A DNA stretch of 6,166 nucleotides from DASSBG01 sp965651365. GTDB lineage: Bacteria > Pseudomonadota > Gammaproteobacteria > Xanthomonadales > Rhodanobacteraceae. Shown here in pieces: positions 1-6,166 of the stretch. The position numbers were made by a program, and so were the translations under genes. The stretch lies in the NCBI GenBank assembly GCA_965651365.1, contig CBFGSA010000144.1, positions 1 to 6,166 on the forward strand, written 5' to 3'. The notes below the pieces were generated by a model. It made no database searches. It saw only the letters and a list, made by a program, of their open reading frames with translations, and was not told where the DNA came from. Position 1 is the first letter of the stretch. The number at the start of each line of letters is the position of its first letter.

Positions 1-1660
<1,660 letters not shown>

Positions 1661-1701
1661 CAGGTTTCTCCGGATACTGCAACTGACTATATGGGGCTAC
1701 G

Positions 1702-2028
1702 CTACATCTTTTCCATGGAACACAACAGCGGGTGCTGGTGCACACGTGCATATTCGTTCACCTGCGCGACCTTGGTTTCCGCCACTTCGCGTGAAAAAAC
1801 GCCGCACACGCCCTTGCCGCGCGTATGCACGTGCAGCATCACCTGCACGGCACGCTCCTGGTTCATGCCGAAAAACGCCCGCAGTATCTCGACCACGAAG
1901 TCCATCGGCGTGTAGTCGTCGTTCAGCAGTACGACCTGGAACATCGGCGGCGGCGACAGCTTGGGCCGTGCCGGTGCCACCGCGATGCCGTGCTCGTGCT
2001 CCTGGTCATGTCCGGTTTCCTGACTCAT
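1702..2028 (-). CDS. clpS: ATP-dependent Clp protease adaptor protein ClpS
   Basis: ClpS binds proteins with destabilising N-terminal residues (Leu, Phe, Trp, Tyr) and hands them to the ClpA N-domain for degradation by ClpAP. The 108-residue product matches the family length (106 in E. coli). It has a disordered His/Glu-rich tail (about residues 1-24, with GHDQEHEHG) and the core VVLLNDDYTPMDFV. N36, D37 and D38, gate residue M42, and H68 in MLHVHTRGKGVCGVF correspond to the E. coli pocket residues N34, D35, D36, M40 and H66. The C-terminus HPLLCSMEKM is also typical. The frame stays open upstream to an ATG at 2109, but those 27 extra residues do not look like ClpS. I chose the ATG at 2028-2026 because it gives the normal length. 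The only SD-like sequence, GGGAG (2046-2042), lies 13 nt away, and a perfect -10 hexamer lies 6 nt before the ATG, suggesting a leaderless message. It heads the clpS-clpA pair. Confidence 0.95.
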   Translation of the reverse strand: MSQETGHDQEHEHGIAVAPARPKLSPPPMFQVVLLNDDYTPMDFVVEILRAFFGMNQERAVQVMLHVHTRGKGVCGVFSREVAETKVAQVNEYARVHQHPLLCSMEKM

Positions 2029-2165
2029 GGCTCGATTATAGCTCCCAATACGGGTCTGCAAAGTGGGCTTGCGTGCGCTGCGGAAAGGTCCGAATGCTGG
2101 CACAATCATCGCTTTTCAATGCCTGATTCCATGCCCGTCCCAAGCACAAGCGCACGAACCCGGCC
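2029..2165. other. divergent clpS/mnmA intergenic region
   Basis: This 137-bp region lies between two genes that point away from each other, so it should carry promoters for both. The clpS side has the TATAAT promoter at 2035-2062. On the mnmA side the best I can find is an extended -10-like TGG-CACAAT (2098-2106; hexamer 4/6, with a TGn extension) without a recognisable -35, so I treat it as weak. A short out-of-phase reading frame (ATG 2119 to TGA 2175, 18 codons) overlaps the mnmA start. I see no operator palindrome or riboswitch-like structure. Confidence 0.5.
2035..2062 (-). promoter_or_regulatory. candidate sigma70 promoter of clpS (leaderless)
   Basis: On the minus strand, TATAAT (2040-2035) matches the -10 consensus at 6/6. 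TTTGCA (2062-2057) matches the -35 at 4/6 with a 16-bp spacer. Counting the last T of the hexamer as -7 puts +1 at 2028, the A of the clpS ATG. The transcript would then have no leader, or only a few nucleotides. This is read directly from the sequence; activity is inferred. Confidence 0.55.
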
Positions 2166-3269
2166 ATGCAGGTGATCACCGGCATTTCCGGCGGCGTCGA
2201 CTCGGCCGTGGCCGCCATGCGTCTCAAGCAGGCCGGCCACCAGGTCGAGGGTCTGTTCATGACCAACTGGGAAGAAGGCGACCCGCAAAGCCCCTGCCCG
2301 GCCGACCGCGACCGCAAGGACGCCGCCGCCGTGTGCGCCCAGCTCGGCATCCGTTTTCACGCGCGCAATTTTGCTGCCGAGTATCTGCAGCAGGTGTTCG
2401 CCCATTTTCTGGACGAATACCGCGCCGGACGCACGCCCAACCCGGACGTGCTGTGCAATCGCGAGATCAAGTTCGCCACCTTTCTGAACGAGGCACGGCA
2501 ACTGGGTGCGGAAAAGATCGCCACCGGCCATTACGCCCGCGTGGATGAGAAAGACGGGTGCTGGCGCCTGCTGCGCGGCATCGACCACAACAAGGACCAG
2601 AGCTACTTCCTGCACACCCTGGGCCAGGAGCAACTGGCCGCCACGCTGTTTCCGCTGGGCGACCTGACCAAGCCCGAAGTGCGCAAGCTGGCGCGCGAGG
2701 CTGGCCTGGTGACGCATGCCAAGAAGGATTCTACCGGCATCTGCTTCATCGGCGAGCGTGACTTTCGCGAGTTTCTGGGCCGCTACATCCCGGCCCGGCC
2801 GGGGCCGATCGTCGATCCCGACGGCAGGCTTCTGGGGCAACACGATGGCGTGATGTTCTACACCCTCGGACAGCGCCAGGGCCTGGGGCTGGGCGGCCAT
2901 GCCGGCGGCAGTGGCGAGCCCTGGTATGTGGTGGGCAAGAACATCGAGCGGCGTCAACTGACCGTGGCCCAGGGTCACAGTCATCCGCTGCTGATGTCGC
3001 GCAGCCTGGAGGCCGACGAGCTGAGCTGGGTCGCCGGCGTGCCGCCCGCTGCCAGGTTCACCTGCACCGCCAAGACCCGCTACCGCCAGCCGGACCAGGC
3101 CTGCCGCGTCAGCTTGAATGGCGATATCGCCACAGTGGAGTTCGAGCGCGATCAGCGCGCCGTCACACCGGGCCAGTCGGTTGTGTTTTACGATAGCGAG
3201 GAATGTCTCGGTGGTGGTGTGATCAGGGCCGCCGGGCCCGCCCGCAGCTTGCAAGGAGAAGGTATTTGA
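2166..3269 (+). CDS. mnmA: tRNA-specific 2-thiouridylase MnmA (TrmU)
   Basis: MnmA thiolates C2 of uridine 34 in tRNA-Lys, -Glu and -Gln, using ATP to adenylate the base and persulfide sulfur delivered through the IscS/Tus relay in E. coli. The 367-residue protein is full length (368 in E. coli). The PP-loop SGGVDS (8-13) starts the N-type ATP-pyrophosphatase fold, followed by EGLFMTNWEE (28-37). The nucleophile C97 lies in GRTPNPDVLC (88-97), and the persulfide-carrying C193 lies in DSTGICFIGER (188-198). GHYAR, NKDQSYFL, TLGQRQGLG, EPWYVV and the C-terminal beta-barrel motifs TRYRQ and TPGQS..FY are all present. The start at 2166 is forced: the frame closes at TGA 2124-2126 with no other ATG, GTG or TTG between. 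No Shine-Dalgarno sequence precedes it, which is unusual next to its neighbours. The gene ends in TTGA, shared with the hflD start. Identity is very secure. Confidence 0.97.
   Translation: MQVITGISGGVDSAVAAMRLKQAGHQVEGLFMTNWEEGDPQSPCPADRDRKDAAAVCAQLGIRFHARNFAAEYLQQVFAHFLDEYRAGRTPNPDVLCNREIKFATFLNEARQLGAEKIATGHYARVDEKDGCWRLLRGIDHNKDQSYFLHTLGQEQLAATLFPLGDLTKPEVRKLAREAGLVTHAKKDSTGICFIGERDFREFLGRYIPARPGPIVDPDGRLLGQHDGVMFYTLGQRQGLGLGGHAGGSGEPWYVVGKNIERRQLTVAQGHSHPLLMSRSLEADELSWVAGVPPAARFTCTAKTRYRQPDQACRVSLNGDIATVEFERDQRAVTPGQSVVFYDSEECLGGGVIRAAGPARSLQGEGI
3253..3268 (+). promoter_or_regulatory. ribosome binding site and TTG start of hflD
   Basis: AAGGAG (3253-3258) lies 7 nt before TTG (3266-3268), inside the last codons of mnmA. 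The TTG overlaps the mnmA stop TGA (3267-3269) as TTGA. The SD spacing decides the start in favour of TTG over the upstream in-frame ATG at 3203. That ATG would add 21 arginine-rich residues unlike any HflD start I know. Confidence 0.8.
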
Positions 3270-3892
3270 ACGCCGAACAGATTCTGGCTCTGGCCGGCAG
3301 CTTCCAGTCCGCAGCCCTGGTGCAGGGCCTGGCACACGGCCGCGAAGTGGACGAGGCCGCCCAACAGGCCAGTCTGAACAGCGTGTTCCTGATCGATGCC
3401 GAAGATGTAGCGGCCGTATTCGGCGGCGTCGCCGGTGTGCGCCCGGGTCTGGAAACCCTGCTGCGCCAGATCGACCAGCCGGGCGACAACACGGAGCTGG
3501 TCCGGCTGGTCCTGGGCATGTTGCAACTGGAGCGCAAGCTCGGCAGGCAGCCCGCCTTGAGCCAGCAACTGGTCGAAGGCATCCACAAGGCCGACCGTCA
3601 ACGCCAGCACTTCGACACCCTGCACCCCACCGTCAGCGCCAGCCTGGGTGACTTGTACGAAAAAACGATTTCGCAGCTGCGCCCGCGCATCATGGTCACC
3701 GGCGACCCGCGCCTGCTGCATGAAACGGCACGCGTGGCGCGCATCCGCGCCAATCTGCTGGCCGGCATCCGCGCCGCGGTGTTGTGGCATCAGCTCGGCG
3801 GGCGCAAATGGCAATTCCTGCTCCAGCGCAGGCGCATTGCGATGCTAGCACGCGGTCTGCTGAGTCGGCTGACCCTGGATCACGGCGAATGA
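3266..3892 (+). CDS. hflD: high frequency lysogenization protein HflD homolog
   Basis: HflD (YcfC) is a small, mostly helical protein. In E. coli it is peripherally membrane-associated and affects lambda lysogeny by binding CII; its cellular role is not well defined. The 208-residue product (213 in E. coli) shows the family blocks: LALAGSFQSAALVQGLAHG (7-25), SLNSVFLID (36-44), VFGGVAGVRPGLETLL (51-66), LERKL (88-92), LRPRIMVTG (138-146) and the strongest one, RANLLAGIRAAVLWHQLGG (161-179). The C-terminal tail is basic (QRRR). I begin at TTG 3266, for which an AAGGAG sits at ideal distance; an ATG-only caller may choose 3203. Its placement directly after mnmA is the usual gammaproteobacterial order. 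Its stop overlaps the next ATG (ATGA, 3889-3892), so all three genes are probably co-translated. I see no signal peptide or membrane span. Confidence 0.93.
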   Translation: MNAEQILALAGSFQSAALVQGLAHGREVDEAAQQASLNSVFLIDAEDVAAVFGGVAGVRPGLETLLRQIDQPGDNTELVRLVLGMLQLERKLGRQPALSQQLVEGIHKADRQRQHFDTLHPTVSASLGDLYEKTISQLRPRIMVTGDPRLLHETARVARIRANLLAGIRAAVLWHQLGGRKWQFLLQRRRIAMLARGLLSRLTLDHGE

Positions 3893-4992
3893 GCGCTCAC
3901 GGGGAAACTGGCTACTTCACGCTGGGCCGGCTGCTGCTGGCCACGCTACCGTTTGCGGCTGCCGGTGTGCACGCGCAAAACCTCGATCCGATGGATATTC
4001 GCGCCTGCACCACGATCGAAATCGATTCGCAGCGTCTGGCCTGCTACGACCGCGTGACCGGCCACGACACCCTGCCCGAGGCCGAGCAGCAGCATGCCGA
4101 TACCAGCAAGTCGGGCAAGAGCTCCCTGCCCGGCCTGCTCGGCAATGACCTCAAGCAAAACACGCAAGTCGAGCCGCCGCCGCTGGAACATTCACTGCTC
4201 GACAGCCGCTGGGAACTGGACCCGGCACGCAAGCTGGGCACCCTCAATATCCGCGGCTACAAACCGGTATTCGCCGAACCGGTGTTCATCACCAGCCGGG
4301 CCAACCAGACGCCTTCGAGCCCCAATCCCGACAACACCGTCACCCAGCCACTGGGCCTGGACAAGCACGAGGCCAAGTTCCAGATCAGCTTCAAGACCAA
4401 GCTGGCCCAGGGCCTGTTTGGCGGGCATGGCGACATCTGGGTTGCCTACACCCAATCCTCGCGCTGGCAGGTATACAACGATGCGCTGTCGCGCCCGTTC
4501 CGGGAAACCGACTACGAGCCCGAAGCCATGCTGCTGTTCGACACCGACATGCCGCTGTTCGGCTGGCATCTGCGCATGCTGGGCGTGGGGCTCAACCACC
4601 AGTCCAACGGCCGCTCCGACCCACTGTCGCGAAGCTGGAACCGGATCATCGGCCGCATCGGCCTGGAGCGGGACAACTGGACGGTGATGTGGCGTCCCTG
4701 GCTGCGCCTGCCAGAACGGCGCCATGACGACGACAACCCCGACATCACCCAATACATGGGCCGCGGCGACCTGCAGATCATCCACGAGCGGAATGAACAG
4801 GAGTTCACCCTGATGCTCCGGCGCAGCCTGTCCACCGGCCGTGGTGCCCAGCGTTTCACCTGGAGCTTTCCCGTCAACCGCGGCGTGCGCGGCTACATGG
4901 AACTGTTCAACGGCTACGGTGAAAGCCTGATCGACTACAACCAACACGCCAGCTATTTTGGCCTCGGTGTGACCCTGCTCGACTGGTATTGA
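3889..4992 (+). CDS. pldA: outer membrane phospholipase A1 (OmpLA/PldA)
   Basis: PldA is a calcium-dependent beta-barrel phospholipase that hydrolyses phospholipids misplaced in the outer leaflet of the outer membrane. From the ATG at 3889 the protein has 367 residues. A signal peptide (h-region LLLATLPFAAAGV) has a probable cleavage after VHA at residue 29. The catalytic block at 236-252 reads NHQSNGRSDP then LSRSWNR. H237, S239 and N251 keep the +2/+12 spacing of E. coli H142/S144/N156. R242 and S247 match calcium-site residues R147 and S152, and DDDNPDITQYMG (280-291) holds the equivalent of D184. NGYGESLIDYN (341-351) and a terminal aromatic (Y367) fit an outer-membrane barrel. At 367 residues it is longer than E. 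coli PldA (289, from memory). The extra length is an N-terminal stretch (about 30-105) with RACTTIEIDSQRLACYDRV, containing C40 and C52. ATGA overlap with hflD and a weak SD suggest translational coupling. Confidence 0.94.
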   Translation: MSAHGETGYFTLGRLLLATLPFAAAGVHAQNLDPMDIRACTTIEIDSQRLACYDRVTGHDTLPEAEQQHADTSKSGKSSLPGLLGNDLKQNTQVEPPPLEHSLLDSRWELDPARKLGTLNIRGYKPVFAEPVFITSRANQTPSSPNPDNTVTQPLGLDKHEAKFQISFKTKLAQGLFGGHGDIWVAYTQSSRWQVYNDALSRPFRETDYEPEAMLLFDTDMPLFGWHLRMLGVGLNHQSNGRSDPLSRSWNRIIGRIGLERDNWTVMWRPWLRLPERRHDDDNPDITQYMGRGDLQIIHERNEQEFTLMLRRSLSTGRGAQRFTWSFPVNRGVRGYMELFNGYGESLIDYNQHASYFGLGVTLLDWY

Positions 4993-5011
4993 GAACCTTT
5001 CCGCAAGCATC

Positions 5012-5033
5012 GCTTTCGCAAGCCATTTCTTTG
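5012..5033 (+). terminator. weak candidate intrinsic terminator after pldA
   Basis: GCTT (5012-5015), loop TCGC, AAGC (5020-5023) form a four-pair hairpin about 20 nt after the pldA stop, followed by CATTTCTTT. The stem is short and the T tract is interrupted, so termination here is doubtful. Confidence 0.2.
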
Positions 5034-5040
5034 ACTTGCT

Positions 5041-5060
5041 GTCACTCTGCGCGCAGTGAC
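5041..5060. repeat. inverted repeat GTCAC-N10-GTGAC
   Basis: GTCAC (5041-5045) and GTGAC (5056-5060) are perfect inverted arms. The middle contains the palindrome TGCGCGCA (5048-5055), separated from the left arm by a two-base bulge TC. No T-run follows on either strand, so it is not a standard terminator. It could be a dyad binding site or chance. Confidence 0.45.
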
Positions 5061-5211
5061 CTCGGACTTGAGCCGGGGGAGCGGAGTCGCGGAATCTGCA
5101 CTCGCGTTTTCGAAACCGCCTGCATATGATGAGCCAAGATCCTGCGACGGCGGTCACCGGGACTCCCTTGCGCAGGGTGCGAGTTCATTGGCCGGCACGA
5201 GCGCCGCAAAA

Positions 5212-5242
5212 TTGGCCATTTGGGGTCCATCTGGGCGATAAT
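5212..5242 (+). promoter_or_regulatory. candidate sigma70 promoter of acnA
   Basis: GATAAT (5237-5242) matches the -10 at 5/6, and TTGGCC (5212-5217) matches the -35 at 4/6. The spacer is 19 bp, longer than optimal. Transcription would start near 5249, giving a leader of about 95 nt. An imperfect palindrome centred on TGGCCA (5210-5221) overlaps the -35 and could be an operator. This is inferred from motifs only. Confidence 0.35.
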
Positions 5243-5343
5243 GGGCGGCTATCCAATCAGGGCACGCGCCCGGAGTGGTTCACCGCACCGGCAGCGACGC
5301 CCGACCGCGCGCCGATGTGCCGGCGCACCCACAAGGAGCCATC

Positions 5344-6166
<823 letters not shown>

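Larger units (their letters stand above)
4993..5343. other. non-coding region between pldA and acnA
   Basis: This 351-bp stretch contains no gene I can support. Short plus-strand frames (5056-5241, 5126-5347, 5220-5429) have no ribosome binding site and low-complexity, Arg/Pro-rich products, and two of them run into acnA in other frames. It does hold a weak hairpin with a T-rich tail just after pldA, an inverted repeat at 5041-5060, a repeated ATTGGCC (5187-5193 and 5211-5217), a candidate promoter at 5212-5242, and a leader of about 95 nt before acnA with modest GC-rich pairing (5288-5293 with 5318-5323). Confidence 0.7.

Noticed and set aside
1686..1691. TATAGT on the minus strand as a clpA-specific promoter
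   Set aside because: The hexamer is good, but the region 15-19 bp upstream offers only GGAAAA-like sequence. It is left as a remark under clpA.
2106..3335. A 409-codon minus-strand open frame
   Set aside because: It is antisense to mnmA, with an Ala/Gly/His-rich product and no recognisable domain. The plus-strand frame encodes a complete MnmA.
5031..5060. TTGACT (5031-5036) as a -35 box
   Set aside because: It matches the -35 at 5/6, but no acceptable -10 lies 15-19 bp downstream.
5121..5130. TATGAT (5125-5130) as a -10 box for acnA
   Set aside because: It matches at 5/6 but has no -35 at a usable distance, and the TG is one base out of place for an extended -10. GATAAT at 5237 fits better.
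4192..5157. A 321-codon minus-strand open frame
   Set aside because: It is antisense to pldA and its composition is that of a complementary-strand shadow. The opposite strand holds a full OmpLA catalytic block.

Overview
The window (about 64% G+C by eye) looks like chromosomal housekeeping DNA of a gammaproteobacterium. The aconitase, MnmA, HflD and ClpS proteins all read as gammaproteobacterial. The aconitase N-terminus most resembles, from memory, the Xanthomonadales type, so that order or a relative such as Chromatiales is my best guess; no search was run. I see no mobile element, CRISPR array, tRNA or rRNA.

Layout. On the minus strand, clpS (1702-2028) is followed 41 bp later by clpA (start at 1660, running off the left edge, about the first 553 of some 758 residues). 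ClpS is the N-degron adaptor that delivers substrates to the ClpA unfoldase of ClpAP, so they form a functional pair. A 137-bp divergent intergenic region (2029-2165) separates them from a plus-strand run of three overlapping genes. These are mnmA (tRNA U34 2-thiouridylase, 2166-3269), hflD (3266-3892, TTG start overlapping the mnmA stop) and pldA (outer-membrane phospholipase A1, 3889-4992, ATG overlapping the hflD stop). The TTGA and ATGA junctions argue for one transcript with translational coupling. A 351-bp non-coding stretch (4993-5343) follows, with a possible weak terminator, an inverted repeat and a candidate sigma70 promoter. Then acnA (aconitate hydratase) begins at 5344 with a strong ribosome binding site and runs off the right edge after 274 codons.

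I found no evidence of a new system. The points most worth a second look are: a perfect TATAAT placed so that clpS mRNA would start at its own ATG (leaderless); the TTG start of hflD; pldA translationally coupled behind hflD where purB is the usual neighbour; a cysteine-containing module of about 75 residues between the PldA signal peptide and barrel; and small repeats upstream of acnA.
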